A stretch of 64,000 bases of DNA from Sulfurimonas sp. HSL-1716 (GCF_039645975.1 NZ_CP147918.1:1364001-1428000); one strand, 5' to 3'. Positions 52,501 through 62,329 are shown, counted from the first letter of the stretch. Numbers and translations are program-made. The notes: a model not told the origin generated them from the sequence alone.

Positions 52501-53114
52501 TGCAGTCTCTTTGATATCTCATCGACACTCCATTGATGGGCCGCGGGAGATATCTGTGAAAATATGGTGGAGATCTTGATGGAGATATAGTCGATATGAG
52601 GATTTTGTAAAGCGCTTATATACTTTTGGATCCGCTCCTGCGCCTCCTTTTCACCCAATACGGTCTCACCGATGATGTTTATATTGACCCTTGTGTGTTC
52701 CTCTTTACGTTTTTTCAGATGTCTGTTTAAAGAGCTGTCTTCACCCTTTATGACTATCTTGGCAACATCGTTGCGGAGATATCTTATAAAGAGGTCGACT
52801 GAGATATCGGGCATATATATGCCGATATGCCGAAACGACCATACAAGAAGCTGTTCGAACTCCGTAAAGATATTCGTGTTTTTATATTTTGCAAATATAT
52901 ATTCCAGTTGATCGGCGATACGCTTGGGATCTTGAGAACGAAAACTCTGATCCAAAAGCTCGATGAGAAAAACCTTGTTCACGGGATCTTGGAGCATTTT
53001 TTTCATCACTTCATGAAATCTCTGCTCGCTGCTCTCTCTGCTTTTATCGATGTCGTTCTGCCAGATACGCGCCACATCTTTTGCTCTTTGAAACGTATTT
53101 TTATCGATCTGCAT
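49554..53114 (-). CDS. putA: Bifunctional proline dehydrogenase/P5C dehydrogenase PutA
   Basis: Oxidises proline to glutamate in two steps: FAD-dependent proline dehydrogenase, then NAD-dependent P5C dehydrogenase. The 1186-residue protein has a proline dehydrogenase barrel at about 130-480 (IRLVKGANQEMELTEAALR, YVNVGIASHNLFDQ) and an aldehyde dehydrogenase at about 530-1000 with SPWNFPIAIPTGG, LSAETGGKDA and the catalytic Cys in NNSGQKCSATS. A helical tail of about 180 residues follows. No N-terminal RHH DNA-binding domain is present, so it is not a repressor as in E. coli. GGAGGG precedes the ATG. Cotranscribed with putP. Confidence 0.95.
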   Translation of the reverse strand: MQIDKNTFQRAKDVARIWQNDIDKSRESSEQRFHEVMKKMLQDPVNKVFLIELLDQSFRSQDPKRIADQLEYIFAKYKNTNIFTEFEQLLVWSFRHIGIYMPDISVDLFIRYLRNDVAKIVIKGEDSSLNRHLKKRKEEHTRVNINIIGETVLGEKEAQERIQKYISALQNPHIDYISIKISTIFSQISPAAHQWSVDEISKRLQNIYQAAMENSFTNSKGRRENKFVNLDMEEYRDVDITIDAFMQTLSQEKFYGLKAGIVLQAYLPDTFKNLQKLVKWAKTRMNKGGVPIKIRLVKGANQEMELTEAALRGWPCVTYQNKAQTDANYKLLMDYLIDKDVTPYVNVGIASHNLFDQALGMLLARERGVEEFYTAEMLEGMSETAYRVLKKEGLNVILYAPIATAKTFTNAIAYLVRRFDENTAEQNFLRHSFGLKADSPEWETLVQSYDDALAVLPKIPLEAFRTQDRNNELVEPLEDIDGYEFKNESDTDFSLPPNRRWSEEIRDKWQNISDTGGFHAAAVVAGEEISTSKNIDVIDKSQYHQNVVVGTYKSASKEDLNKAVATAKKDPDGWRKLSVKERQKILMRAADEFKKSRADLIGVAAAEVGKVFAETDVEISEAIDFLNFYPYSVKKFTSLRGIKVQGKGVGLVVSPWNFPIAIPTGGVAASLAAGNTVLLKPSSNAVLCAYRLCQCFWEAGVSKNTLQFVPCSAKLAGEELIADKDIDFVILTGGESTAKQMIKSRPDISLSAETGGKDATIVTALSDRDQAVKNVVASAFNNSGQKCSATSLLVLEREVYEDEKFKTMLVDAASSLNTGSVWDLQNRIGTLVDRPTGKLDKALGYLDKDEEWALKPSYAKDNPYILRPSIRYGTKKGDFCHLTELFGPVLSVMCAENLEDAIDIVNSTGYGLTSGLESLDEREQEIFKKRLHAGNLYINRMTTGAIVLRQPFGGMRKSAIGSGKKAGGINYVSQFMRIEFDESESENSYMQRLKPLFEEEDRIAYSLEKMLKTTTDFSYWFNAHFSKENDHFNIRGESNVFGYIPVKDILFRFEEGDSLYEMLASISAAKIVGAKVHVSIPKDPKDGDLIYLSGKKSVLLDEEDIFVSEDEKEFVKRMKEVQRVRFLKPQNVSSFVYEAAAEDALYIAKDPFVAHGRIELMHYFVEQSISNSYHRYGNLGYRGLKQ

Positions 53115-53251
53115 GACTGCCCTCCAAAACCCTCCTATGATAACAAAATAGGTTTAAATCAAACTTGACTCACTTCTTTAAGCGCAAAATTAGTAAGATT
53201 TATCTACTCTATATCCTTATATTAATATTTTTTGAAAACAGGAAGATCATT

Positions 53252-55198
53252 ATGGCCAACAGATTACAATTCGAAGACTCTCCCTACCTTCAACAGCATA
53301 AAGACAACCCCATAGACTGGTACCCTTGGTGTGAAGAAGCTTTTAAAAAAGCAGACGATGAGCAAAAACCCATCTTCATCTCGATCGGCTACAGCAGCTG
53401 TCACTGGTGTCATGTCATGGAAAAAGAGGTCTTTGAAGACGAAGAGACTGCGAAATTTGTAAACAAACACTTCATATGCATAAAGGTAGACCGTGAAGAA
53501 AGACCCGATATCGACAAACACTATCAAGAGGTCTATCAGCTTCTAAACCGCCGCGCAGGCGGCTGGCCGACATCCATCTTTGCAACGCCGCAGAACAAGC
53601 CTTTTTACGCGGGGACATATATACCGCTTCATAACAAAGCCGAGTATGTCAATATGATGGGTTTTACCGAAATAACCAAGATCATTGCCGAAAAGATCGC
53701 TCAAAAGGACGAGCAGATATTTAAAAATGCCGAGGAGATAGTAAGTTTTTTAAAACCTGCCGAACATCCAAAAGAAGCGACAAAGCTTACAGAGGATTTT
53801 TACAAAAATTTCATACTGCAGGCACAGAGAAACTTTGACAAAAACTTCGGCGGTTTTTCCGTCTCTCCAAAATTTCCGCACGCTTCGACGCTCAATACAC
53901 TGTTAAACATCTCCTCCCTTTACAACAGCAAAGAAGCGCGCGATATGGTCACATTCACGCTTGACAATATGATTCAAGGAGGGATGTACGATCTCGTCGA
54001 CGGCGGTTTTTGCAGGTACTCTACCGATGAGAGATGGCTTGTGCCCCATTTTGAGAAAATGACCTATGACAACGCCCTGCTCTGCGGACTCTATGCAAAA
54101 GCCTGCCTTGCATATGAAAACGAAGACTACCTGCATATAGCCAAACAGTCTGCCGATTTCATGATGCGTTTTATGCAAGAGGACGATCTGTTTTACTCTG
54201 CAAGCGACGCCGACAGCGACGAAGGAGAAGGCGCCTACTTCACCTATTTAAAAGAGGAGATCGAAACGGCGCTCGCCGCCGAGGGATATGAGAACGGCGA
54301 GATAACGGCAATATTGAAGTTCCTCCATGTAAGCAAAAGAGGAAATTTCGAAGGACGAAATATCATAAGGTATGAAGAAAGCGTCAAACCCGACTGGTAC
54401 GACAACGTCATCCGTATCCTCGGTTCGTTGAGAGAAAAAAGAGAGTATCCCTTCATCGACAAAAAGGTGCAGACATCCTGGAACGCCATGATGACAAAAG
54501 CGCTTTTCATGCTCGGGCAGATAGAAAACTCGTACACCGATGCCGCAAAAAGATCGCTTGACGCTCTTTTAAATACGATGTACAAAGAGGGCGAACTCTA
54601 TCACTCCGCTCTCATCCACAAAGAACCCAAAGTCAAAGCTTTCTTAGAGGATTATGCATTTATGGGCACCGCTTTGATCGCGGCATACGAGCAAACAGGT
54701 GATGAATCCTACCTCATCACCGCACAAAGATTTGCAAATAGAGCACTTGAAGAGTTTTACGACAACGGAAGATGGTTTTTCAGCAAAGGAGAGTTCACCA
54801 CTCAGGCAGAAACTACCGATAACACCTATCCATCGGCCATAAGCGTTATGGTAGACCTCCTTTTGTCCTTAGGAACTTTGATCGAAGAGAAATATACCCG
54901 TTTTGCATTTAAAACGCTCGAATATAACTCCTACGACCTGGGAAGAAAACCTATCTACTCTCCCTATATGCTCGACCAGACTCTGCGGTATCTCAAAGGT
55001 GACAGGATTATAAAATCCAAAATGAACAACCTGCACTCAAATTCCAAGATCATCGCGCAGATACGATATCCTTATATATTAAAACAGCCGAGCAGCAACG
55101 ACGATTTTTTAGTGTGCGGCACAAGCAGCTGTTTTGCAAATACGGATAAAACCGATAAAATAAACGAAATAGTAGACGATTCGGTCAAAGAGGGATAG
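53252..55198 (+). CDS. DUF255 thioredoxin-like protein (YyaL/SSP411 type)
   Basis: Conserved two-domain protein of 648 residues from the ATG at 53252 (GGAAG ahead); an in-frame upstream ATG at 53165 would add a basic hydrophobic lead. Residues 1-165 are a thioredoxin-fold DUF255 domain with its CxxC in SSCHWCHVM and PIDWYPW. The remaining 480 residues form an (alpha/alpha)-barrel like N-acylglucosamine 2-epimerases ([35 protein letters not shown]). Enzymatic role is unproven. The gene begins the plus-strand run to macB and is followed after 4 bases by the PAS-GGDEF-PilZ gene. Confidence 0.88.
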   Translation: MANRLQFEDSPYLQQHKDNPIDWYPWCEEAFKKADDEQKPIFISIGYSSCHWCHVMEKEVFEDEETAKFVNKHFICIKVDREERPDIDKHYQEVYQLLNRRAGGWPTSIFATPQNKPFYAGTYIPLHNKAEYVNMMGFTEITKIIAEKIAQKDEQIFKNAEEIVSFLKPAEHPKEATKLTEDFYKNFILQAQRNFDKNFGGFSVSPKFPHASTLNTLLNISSLYNSKEARDMVTFTLDNMIQGGMYDLVDGGFCRYSTDERWLVPHFEKMTYDNALLCGLYAKACLAYENEDYLHIAKQSADFMMRFMQEDDLFYSASDADSDEGEGAYFTYLKEEIETALAAEGYENGEITAILKFLHVSKRGNFEGRNIIRYEESVKPDWYDNVIRILGSLREKREYPFIDKKVQTSWNAMMTKALFMLGQIENSYTDAAKRSLDALLNTMYKEGELYHSALIHKEPKVKAFLEDYAFMGTALIAAYEQTGDESYLITAQRFANRALEEFYDNGRWFFSKGEFTTQAETTDNTYPSAISVMVDLLLSLGTLIEEKYTRFAFKTLEYNSYDLGRKPIYSPYMLDQTLRYLKGDRIIKSKMNNLHSNSKIIAQIRYPYILKQPSSNDDFLVCGTSSCFANTDKTDKINEIVDDSVKEG

Positions 55199-55202
55199 TT
55201 TT

Positions 55203-57185
55203 ATGAACGCGATTTATCTTATCGGAGAATGGTTAAAAGAAAGAGCTGATGAAGTGGTCGACACTTGGCTTGACAACACCGTTATAAAAGAGATATTTCT
55301 AAACTATCATATCGATATCAAAAAGTTCTCGGCCAAGTTCTCCCACGCGATTCTCACACACAATATAGAGGTTTTGCAAGATAAAAAAAAGATGGACGAC
55401 TGTCCTATCATGAACAAATTCGTCGACCTGATGATCGAAAAAAATATCAGATCCGAAGATATCTTTACTATCTGTTCGGGGCTGAGAACGACCATCTTCA
55501 ATAAACTCTGGAAAGAGTATCCGGAGTTTTCAAAAGACATCTCCTCCATCCAAAAGATTTTTTTCGTATTTGACAGGAACCTCTCGGGCGTTCTTGCAAA
55601 CTTTGACCAAAAGAACATTGCCAAACATTCGCAAAAAAATTTGAAACATTATCTTGAACGTCTTCAGACCGTATTTGACGTTCAAGACAACATTGTCTTT
55701 AAAATACATGACGGCGAACTTCATCTGGCAAACAAAGCGTTCTTTCTTACCCTCGGAATAAAAAGCCTCAAAGCGTTTAAAGAGAAATATCCCTATCCTC
55801 TGGCATTCATAAAGCATGTAAACACTTTCGAATCACTCTTTAAAACACAAGACTATATCAAATGGATAAAGAAGCTTATAAAAGAGAACAACGGCGAATG
55901 TAAGGTAGAGATATTTGATCATATCACAAATAAAAAATCCATCATGCATATGAAAATCGCCGATGTCGGGGAGAACGTGAACGATTTCATCTTTACGTTT
56001 ACAAACATCACCGAACAGCAGCGCGAGATAAAAAAGCTCAAAGATCTTGTTTACAAAGACTCATCGACCGAACTTGCCAACTTCAAGAGATTCGAAGAGA
56101 TGATCGAGGAAAAATTGAAAAAACTGCCTGAAAACGGCTTCAAAATACTGATGATGCATCTGCGGGGATTTAAAATAACAAACGAAATGTACGGCAAAGA
56201 AAAAGGGGAGCATATCTTAAAAAACATTGCCGATGTATTAAACAAACATTTCCCGGGAAGATCGGCCAGGATCGATATCGACCGTTTTGCGGTGATGAGC
56301 GACGATATGACGCTCAGCGTTGCGGAAAACACCGTAAAAGAGATCGACGACATTCTCGCCAAAGACAAATACGCAAACAACATAAACACGAACTCCGCCA
56401 TCGTTCTTTTCCATGATCAAGACACAAAAGAGAGCATCCTTGAAAGAGGCGATATTTTGTTAAATCATGTAAAGAACAACAACGACAAGATAGTCTTCGA
56501 CGAAACGATCATGCAGGAAAAAGAGAACGAACGCCTGCGGCTGCAGCAGATGTTTCTTGAACTGATGCATACATATCATGACGAGAATAAAAAGATCCCT
56601 ATCACCAGCTACTATCTCGATATACCGATAAGATCCGATGCGGATATTTTAAACATTAACAACAGTTTAATGTCGGTCACTCTGAGAAAGATTTCGCTTT
56701 TCTCTTTATACCGTAACGACAACGTATATATCGAGATGCCCGAAAAACCGAATTTCAAAGCGACCGTCATAGAGGTGAATGCCGTCCATAACAAAGTAAT
56801 GCTAGGTGATTTTAAAGCAGTAGACACCTCGCCTCTGGATCGCAGAAGCATACATGTAAAACTTCAAAGACAGATCGATATCTCGGTAAAATCACCGAAA
56901 AACAGCATAAACGCGGAACTCGATTCGCTCTCCATCAACAGTTTCGTCATCATCATCGACCATCTTTACGATATCGACATAGGTACGAGTCTGGATATGA
57001 AAGTGACGATCACCGACCACGAGATGGAACTTAACGGAAACGTGCACAAGCTCATAGCCGTAGCCGACAAGTTCAAGATAATAGTGCATATAAGCCCAAT
57101 GGCCGACGTACAAGAGGAGATAGTGCAGTTTATATCCAACAGACAGATCGAAATCATAAAAGAGTTACAAAAAAATGTTTTATAA
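55203..57185 (+). CDS. PAS-degenerate GGDEF-PilZ-like protein
   Basis: A 660-residue soluble protein. Residues 1-150 are helical (GEWLKERADEVVDTWLDN), resembling the RsbRD/globin-like N-terminus of stress sensors. Residues 155-270 look like PAS. Residues 280-440 form a diguanylate cyclase fold, but the GGDEF site reads DIDRF (358-362), so cyclase activity is lost. Residues 515-655 resemble PilZ, with the RxxxR-type start DRRSIHVKLQR and a D/NxSxxG position reading DSLSINS, so c-di-GMP binding may also be weakened. It sits 4 bases after the DUF255 gene and 21 before ppk2. The C-terminal match is by eye. Confidence 0.75.
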   Translation: MNAIYLIGEWLKERADEVVDTWLDNTVIKEIFLNYHIDIKKFSAKFSHAILTHNIEVLQDKKKMDDCPIMNKFVDLMIEKNIRSEDIFTICSGLRTTIFNKLWKEYPEFSKDISSIQKIFFVFDRNLSGVLANFDQKNIAKHSQKNLKHYLERLQTVFDVQDNIVFKIHDGELHLANKAFFLTLGIKSLKAFKEKYPYPLAFIKHVNTFESLFKTQDYIKWIKKLIKENNGECKVEIFDHITNKKSIMHMKIADVGENVNDFIFTFTNITEQQREIKKLKDLVYKDSSTELANFKRFEEMIEEKLKKLPENGFKILMMHLRGFKITNEMYGKEKGEHILKNIADVLNKHFPGRSARIDIDRFAVMSDDMTLSVAENTVKEIDDILAKDKYANNINTNSAIVLFHDQDTKESILERGDILLNHVKNNNDKIVFDETIMQEKENERLRLQQMFLELMHTYHDENKKIPITSYYLDIPIRSDADILNINNSLMSVTLRKISLFSLYRNDNVYIEMPEKPNFKATVIEVNAVHNKVMLGDFKAVDTSPLDRRSIHVKLQRQIDISVKSPKNSINAELDSLSINSFVIIIDHLYDIDIGTSLDMKVTITDHEMELNGNVHKLIAVADKFKIIVHISPMADVQEEIVQFISNRQIEIIKELQKNVL

Positions 57186-57206
57186 TACTGCAAAGAAGGA
57201 AGAGAG

Positions 57207-58022
57207 ATGAAAGAAGATAAACTCGTAAAAGTTATGATAAAAGCGTCGAAGCTGGCATATGAAAAAGAGCTCAGAACCCTGCAGATAGAACTTTTAAAGA
57301 TGCAAAACCATATAAAAGACACGGGAATGAAACTTCTTTTGCTTTTTGAAGGCCGCGATGCGGCGGGAAAAGGCGGAACGATAAAACGCATAACCGAACA
57401 CCTAAATCCCCGCGGCGCGCGTGTCGTCGCGCTTGATAAACCTTCGGATATAGAAAAAACGCAATGGTATTTTCAAAGATACGTAAGCCATCTTCCCTCC
57501 GCGGGCGAGATAGTACTTTTTGACCGAAGCTGGTACAACCGTGCGGGAGTCGAACCCGTTATGGGTTTTTGTACACCAGAGGAGCATGAGGATTTTCTGC
57601 GTTCCGTTCCCGGATTTGAGAGAATGCTTATGAACGCCGGAATTCTTGTGTTGAAGTTCTATTTTTCGGTTTCAAAAGAGAAACAGGCAAAACGGTTCAA
57701 AGACAGAAAAACGGATCCGCTCAAGCACTACAAGATATCGCCGGTAGATGAAAAAGCGCAAAAACTTTGGGACAAATACACGATCGCAAAATACTCCATG
57801 CTATTGGCTTCCCAGACTCCGGGAACTCCATGGACGATTATCCGTTCGGATGACAAAAAAATGGCGCGTATTAACTGTATCAAGCATATAATTTCACATA
57901 TTGATTATCCCGACAAAATATCAGACGAGTTTTTAAAAACCGACGATACAATCGTCCTTGACGGAAACGAAGAGATCCTGATAATGGAATCGAACATGAA
58001 CATCAAAAAAGAGATAGACTAA
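57207..58022 (+). CDS. ppk2: Polyphosphate kinase 2
   Basis: A 271-residue PPK2 family phosphotransferase that moves phosphate between polyphosphate and nucleotides. Walker A is FEGRDAAGKGG (47-57). The PPK2 lid and Walker B are seen in QRYVSHLPSAGEIVLFDRSW and NRAGVEPVMGF, and KTDPLKHYKISPVDEKAQKLWDKY follows. The single-domain form resembles class I PPK2, which usually makes NTPs from polyphosphate, but the class cannot be fixed by eye. AAGGAAGAGAG precedes the ATG. It is co-transcribed with efflux genes, an uncommon partner. Confidence 0.92.
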   Translation: MKEDKLVKVMIKASKLAYEKELRTLQIELLKMQNHIKDTGMKLLLLFEGRDAAGKGGTIKRITEHLNPRGARVVALDKPSDIEKTQWYFQRYVSHLPSAGEIVLFDRSWYNRAGVEPVMGFCTPEEHEDFLRSVPGFERMLMNAGILVLKFYFSVSKEKQAKRFKDRKTDPLKHYKISPVDEKAQKLWDKYTIAKYSMLLASQTPGTPWTIIRSDDKKMARINCIKHIISHIDYPDKISDEFLKTDDTIVLDGNEEILIMESNMNIKKEID

Positions 58023-58032
58023 GGACAAGCGC

Positions 58033-59208
58033 ATGAAAAGAGTGATCCCGGTTTTATTGCTTGCGATCGTAGCTTATGCCGGAGATCAACCGATCTCGAC
58101 AAATAAAAAAGAGATATTGCAATTAAAACGGGAACAGATCAAAAAAGATACCGAAGTTTCGACAAAAAGCTGGATATCCCCTTTGAACCTTTCCCTATCG
58201 GCCAGCAAAAGCCAAGACGCCCTGCACAATGACAGCGAAACGAAAAACGCAAAGATAGAGTGGAGTCAGGATCTTTTTAGAAGCGGAGGGATCTACTACA
58301 CCATAGAGCAGTCAAAGGCTTCGGGAGAAGCAAACCTTTTGGGTGTTGATATAGAAGAATCAACCTATTTGAAGCAGATATACACTCTCAAAGCACAGAT
58401 CCAGCGCGACAGGCTGAAGATGAACCAAGAGGAGCTGACTCTAAAAAATATGGATATCGACCTTTTTATCATAAAAGCCAAATACAAAGTCGGAACATCC
58501 GATATCAGCGAGCTAAATCAGGCGACAATCAACAGAGACAATGCAAGAACGAATCTTATCTCGACCAAGAATGCTTTACATGCCGAAATATTCGAACTGA
58601 GAAAACTTATCGACAATCAAGACGTGGACTCCGTAAAGATTCCCGATATCCCGTCTGTTTCAAGAGATGAATACCTCTCCCGCAGCATCGAACTGCTACA
58701 ATACAAACAGACCGATATCGCCAAAGAAGCGGCATGGAAGAACAAACGCTCGACATACCTTCCAAAACTGACATTTAACGGCTCGTACGGGCATGTGGAC
58801 TACAGAGGCGACACGACCGACTATAACGGCAACGCATACAGTTACGGTGCGGTACTGAGCATGCCGCTGGACATAAACACACTTAGCACTGTCGAATCTG
58901 CAAGACTTCAGGCCCTGCAGGCAAAAACTGCCATGCAGGACAGAAAGCTGGAACTGGAGCAGGAGTATGACAAACACAAGAACAACATAGACGATTATAA
59001 AGAGAAGATATCCGTAGCCGACGATATGATAAAGATGTACTCAGAACTCTACGACTTTACGAAACAGCAGGTCGACGCGGGCTTTAAATCTTCGTACGAT
59101 CTGGAATCTCTTGGAAACTCCCTGAGTATCCAGCAGATCGAAAAGAAAATACAAAGCTACAATATAGCGATAGAAAAGATATCTCTGTATTTCGACATAA
59201 AACATTAA
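58033..59208 (+). CDS. TolC-like outer membrane efflux protein
   Basis: A 391-residue protein with a signal peptide (MKRVIPVLLLAIVAYAGD) and long coiled-coil helices interrupted by strands. Features are the TolC internal repeat, with KASGEANLLGVDIEES, VGTSDISELNQATINRDNAR (near 155-174) and the second half AGFKSSYDLESLGNSLSI, each matching the GxxxxxDvLxAqxxl type. It is shorter than E. coli TolC (about 470). It should form the outer-membrane channel for the MacA/MacB-type pump encoded just downstream (macA starts 9 bases on). Confidence 0.88.
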   Translation: MKRVIPVLLLAIVAYAGDQPISTNKKEILQLKREQIKKDTEVSTKSWISPLNLSLSASKSQDALHNDSETKNAKIEWSQDLFRSGGIYYTIEQSKASGEANLLGVDIEESTYLKQIYTLKAQIQRDRLKMNQEELTLKNMDIDLFIIKAKYKVGTSDISELNQATINRDNARTNLISTKNALHAEIFELRKLIDNQDVDSVKIPDIPSVSRDEYLSRSIELLQYKQTDIAKEAAWKNKRSTYLPKLTFNGSYGHVDYRGDTTDYNGNAYSYGAVLSMPLDINTLSTVESARLQALQAKTAMQDRKLELEQEYDKHKNNIDDYKEKISVADDMIKMYSELYDFTKQQVDAGFKSSYDLESLGNSLSIQQIEKKIQSYNIAIEKISLYFDIKH

Positions 59209-59217
59209 GGAAAATAT

Positions 59218-60426
59218 ATGCAAGAGATGCAAAAAGTAACTACGTATAAAAGCAAAAGATATGTGTGGACGCTTTTGCTGTTTTTATTTATCCTCATCAT
59301 AGCTTTTATCAGCTACGAGATATTTACGCCCAAAGAGGAGCAAAACGCATATTCGTACATCTCCGAACCTCTAAAAAAAGGCGACCTTGTCATGACCGTA
59401 TCGGCTACGGGGAATATACAGCCCATAGAGCAGGTAGAAGTCGGCAGCGAAGTCTCGGGAACGATCGAAAAAGTGTTTGTCGACTACAACGATGCCGTAA
59501 AAAAAGGGGAGATCCTTGCCGAACTCGACAAAACGAAATACCAAAGCGCTCTGAACAAAGCAGAAGCTTCTCTTGCTTCGGCAAAATCCTCTCTTGAAAA
59601 TACGCAGGCTCAGCTTTATCAGGCAGATTCGGTCATCACAAGAGACAAACTGCTTAAAGAGTCCACTAAAGGGGCTCTTCCTTCAAGAAACGACTGGGAC
59701 AAGGACTGGTCAAACTATCTTGTGGCAAAGGCTCAGGTTTCTAACGCCAAAGCCCAGGTCGAACAGGCCAAACAGGTCCTTATATCTGCAAGATACGACC
59801 TTCAAAGGACGACCATATACTCTCCCGTAAACGGCATCATCCTTGTACGCAACATCGATCCAGGACAGACAGTAGCAGCATCTTTTCAGACTCCGGTTCT
59901 TTTTAAAATAGCCAAAGACCTGACAAAAATGGAACTTCAAGCAAGCATCGACGAAGCCGACATAGCAAAAGTGAAAGCCGGACAAAATGCGACTTTTCGG
60001 GTAGATGCTTATGAAAATAAAACCTTTAATGCAAAAGTAAGGCTTGTACGTGTCAACTCCGAGATACTCGAGGGTGTCGTGACATATAAAGCCATCATGA
60101 ACGTCGACAACTCGGCGATGCTTCTAAAACCCGGTATGAGTGCAGATATAGATATAACCACGCAGACCATCAAAAATGTATTTATTGTTCCAAAGGCCGC
60201 CCTGCTTTTCATACCCGTAAAACCTAAAGTAAAAAAACTTAACGCTTCAAGAAGGTTTGCAAAGGTCACGATCGACTCCAAACCTCATATATGGAAAAAA
60301 GAGGGCAGCGAAGCGAAGAAAATATATGTAAAAGTACTCGGTGACAGCGGTTCTAGGGTCGCGATAGAATCCGATCAGCTAAAAGAGGGAGATCCCGTGA
60401 TCGTCACTCAGGAAAAGAAAAAATGA
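59218..60426 (+). CDS. macA: MacA-like periplasmic adaptor protein
   Basis: RND/ABC-type membrane fusion protein of 402 residues. An N-terminal anchor (15-34, VWTLLLFLFILIIAFISYEI) is followed by a biotinyl-lipoyl half (VSATGNIQPIEQVEVGSEVSG, 61-81). A coiled-coil hairpin at about 105-200 has alanine-rich heptads (KAEASLASAKSSLENTQAQL), then the second lipoyl half (IYSPVNGIIL) and the beta-barrel (FRVDAYENKTFNAKVRLV). It links the MacB permease to the TolC-like channel. The stop overlaps the ATPase start by 4 bases (ATGA). Confidence 0.92.
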   Translation: MQEMQKVTTYKSKRYVWTLLLFLFILIIAFISYEIFTPKEEQNAYSYISEPLKKGDLVMTVSATGNIQPIEQVEVGSEVSGTIEKVFVDYNDAVKKGEILAELDKTKYQSALNKAEASLASAKSSLENTQAQLYQADSVITRDKLLKESTKGALPSRNDWDKDWSNYLVAKAQVSNAKAQVEQAKQVLISARYDLQRTTIYSPVNGIILVRNIDPGQTVAASFQTPVLFKIAKDLTKMELQASIDEADIAKVKAGQNATFRVDAYENKTFNAKVRLVRVNSEILEGVVTYKAIMNVDNSAMLLKPGMSADIDITTQTIKNVFIVPKAALLFIPVKPKVKKLNASRRFAKVTIDSKPHIWKKEGSEAKKIYVKVLGDSGSRVAIESDQLKEGDPVIVTQEKKK

Positions 60427-61103
60427 TCGAACTCAAAGGGGTCACAAAGGTTTACGGAACCGCAGATATAGCCTCAACCGTTCTTAAAGATATAAATATA
60501 CGTATAGAAAAGGGTGAGTTTATCGCCATCATGGGACCAAGCGGCAGCGGAAAATCCACCCTTTTAAATATTCTTGGCACGCTTGACGTTCCAAGCCAGG
60601 GCAGCTACACCTTTTTAGATACCAATGTCGGGGCTCTTTCAAAGGATCAGCGTTCACTCTTCAGACGTTACGTACTCGGCTTTATCTTTCAGGGGTTTAA
60701 CCTGCTTAAAAAGACATCTGCTCTCGAGAACGTCGAGATGCCGCTTATCTATCTTGGCATCCATGCAAAAGAGAGAAAAAAGAGAGCTTACGATGCACTT
60801 GTAAACGTCGGTCTAGGCGAACGCATGGATTATGAGCCTTCAGAACTCTCCGGCGGACAACAGCAGCGCGTCGCCATTGCAAGAGCCATCGTGACCAAAC
60901 CGCAGGTGCTCATCGCAGATGAACCGACAGGAAACCTGGACACGCAGCGAAGCCGTGAGATAATGGATATCCTAAAAAGCTTCAATCAAGAGGGAATAAC
61001 CATTATCATGGTAACGCACGAAGAGATGATAGCATCTTACGCTTCACGGATAATTCACGTGCGAGACGGTATGATAGAGAAGGAAACACACAATGCTCAT
61101 TAA
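60423..61103 (+). CDS. macB: MacB-type ABC transporter ATPase
   Basis: A 226-residue ATPase of the MacB/LolD class. Walker [10 protein letters not shown] (39-47), Q-loop FIFQGFNLL, signature [16 protein letters not shown] (139-154), Walker [13 protein letters not shown] and H-loop MVTHEE are intact. E. coli MacB has this domain fused to its permease; here the two are separate, with an 11-base overlap with the permease gene. Together with MacA and the TolC-like protein they build a tripartite exporter whose cargo is unknown (macrolides, peptides or haem precursors in relatives). Confidence 0.93.
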   Translation: MIELKGVTKVYGTADIASTVLKDINIRIEKGEFIAIMGPSGSGKSTLLNILGTLDVPSQGSYTFLDTNVGALSKDQRSLFRRYVLGFIFQGFNLLKKTSALENVEMPLIYLGIHAKERKKRAYDALVNVGLGERMDYEPSELSGGQQQRVAIARAIVTKPQVLIADEPTGNLDTQRSREIMDILKSFNQEGITIIMVTHEEMIASYASRIIHVRDGMIEKETHNAH

Positions 61104-62304
61104 TGCTTTTTTGCAGGCGCTGCGCGAGATAAAACGCAATCTTATGCGCTCACTGCTTACGGCTATCGGCATCGTCATAGGTATCGCCTCGGTCATCGCC
61201 ATGGTAAACATAGGCAAAGGAGCAAGTGCGTCCATAACACAAAGCATCTCCAAACTCGGAAGCAATACCCTGTATATCTTTCCCAGCCAGGAGCATGGAC
61301 CCGGAAGCGAAGCGCTGGTCTCCAAACCTTTTAAAATGAAGGATATCGATGTTTTAAGAGAGTCCATATTCGCCCTGCAGGCGATAACTCCCGCAGAAAG
61401 CACCACTTTAACCGTGCTTTATAAAGACAAGAACTACCAAACTACCGTAAGAGGGGTTTTAAACGATTACTTCAGCATACAGAACTGGGATCTAAAAACG
61501 GGACGCCTCTTCACCAAAAACGAACTTCGTACAGGCGTAAACACCTGTATAGTCGGCAAAACGGTTGTAGAAAAGCTGTTCCCTCAAGACCAGAACCCCT
61601 TAGGCCAAAAGATACGCATACAAAAATTTTCATGTGAAGTAGCCGGAGTTTTGGATGAAAAAGGTGCAAACACTTTTGGAAGAGACCAAGACGATATCAT
61701 ACTTGTCCCGCTAAAGCTGTTTCAACGACGTATCAGCGGCAACGACAATATCCATCTTATCATGGCTGCCGTAAAAAAGAACATCCCTCTTGAAGAAGCA
61801 TCCATGCAGATACAGCAGGTCTTAAAAGAGAGACGCCATCTCAAACCTGAAGATGAAGAGAACTTCTCCGTCAGAAGTATGTCCGCGCTTGTGGATACGA
61901 TCAGCCAGATAACTTCGATGCTTACCATCATGCTCGGCGCCGTCGCGGCGATATCTCTGGTCGTCGGCGGAATCGGGATCATGAACATTATGTTCGTCTC
62001 CGTAACCGAACGTACGCGCGAGATAGGCATAAGAATGGCTATCGGAGCGATGGCGCAGGATATCCTCATCCAGTTTCTTATAGAAGCGGTAGTACTTTCC
62101 GGGCTCGGAGGGATCGTCGGAGTGATAGTCGGCATCGCCATCACTTACGGCGTCTCGGTCGGCATGGATATCATCCTCATAATCGACCCGACGATCACGA
62201 TCGCCGCTTTGATGTTTTCGATGCTCATAGGAATAGTGTTTGGAATAATACCCGCGAGAAAAGCGGCGAACATGAACCCGATCGACGCTTTGAGGTATGA
62301 ATAG
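61093..62304 (+). CDS. MacB-type ABC transporter permease
   Basis: A 403-residue FtsX-like permease. One N-terminal membrane helix (about 17-38, LLTAIGIVIGIASVIAMVN) is followed by a large periplasmic MacB core domain (IGKGASASITQSISKLGSNTLYI, 45-260) and three C-terminal helices. The conserved VGGIGIMNIMFVSVTERTREIGIRMAIGA is near 290-318. It works with the ATPase encoded just upstream (11-base overlap). It ends the operon that starts at 53252. Its stop is spanned by a hairpin shared with thrC's 3' end. Confidence 0.93.
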   Translation: MLINAFLQALREIKRNLMRSLLTAIGIVIGIASVIAMVNIGKGASASITQSISKLGSNTLYIFPSQEHGPGSEALVSKPFKMKDIDVLRESIFALQAITPAESTTLTVLYKDKNYQTTVRGVLNDYFSIQNWDLKTGRLFTKNELRTGVNTCIVGKTVVEKLFPQDQNPLGQKIRIQKFSCEVAGVLDEKGANTFGRDQDDIILVPLKLFQRRISGNDNIHLIMAAVKKNIPLEEASMQIQQVLKERRHLKPEDEENFSVRSMSALVDTISQITSMLTIMLGAVAAISLVVGGIGIMNIMFVSVTERTREIGIRMAIGAMAQDILIQFLIEAVVLSGLGGIVGVIVGIAITYGVSVGMDIILIIDPTITIAALMFSMLIGIVFGIIPARKAANMNPIDALRYE

Positions 62305-62321
62305 TCTAAAAACTATTCATA
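62296..62321. terminator. Hairpin at the macB-thrC convergent junction
   Basis: TATGAATAGT-CTAAAA-ACTATTCATA is a perfect ten-base stem with a six-base loop; it spans the permease stop codon (62302-62304) and ends 9 bases from the thrC stop. It lacks a T run but suits a bidirectional terminator. Confidence 0.5.
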
Positions 62322-62329
62322 TTAAAAAA

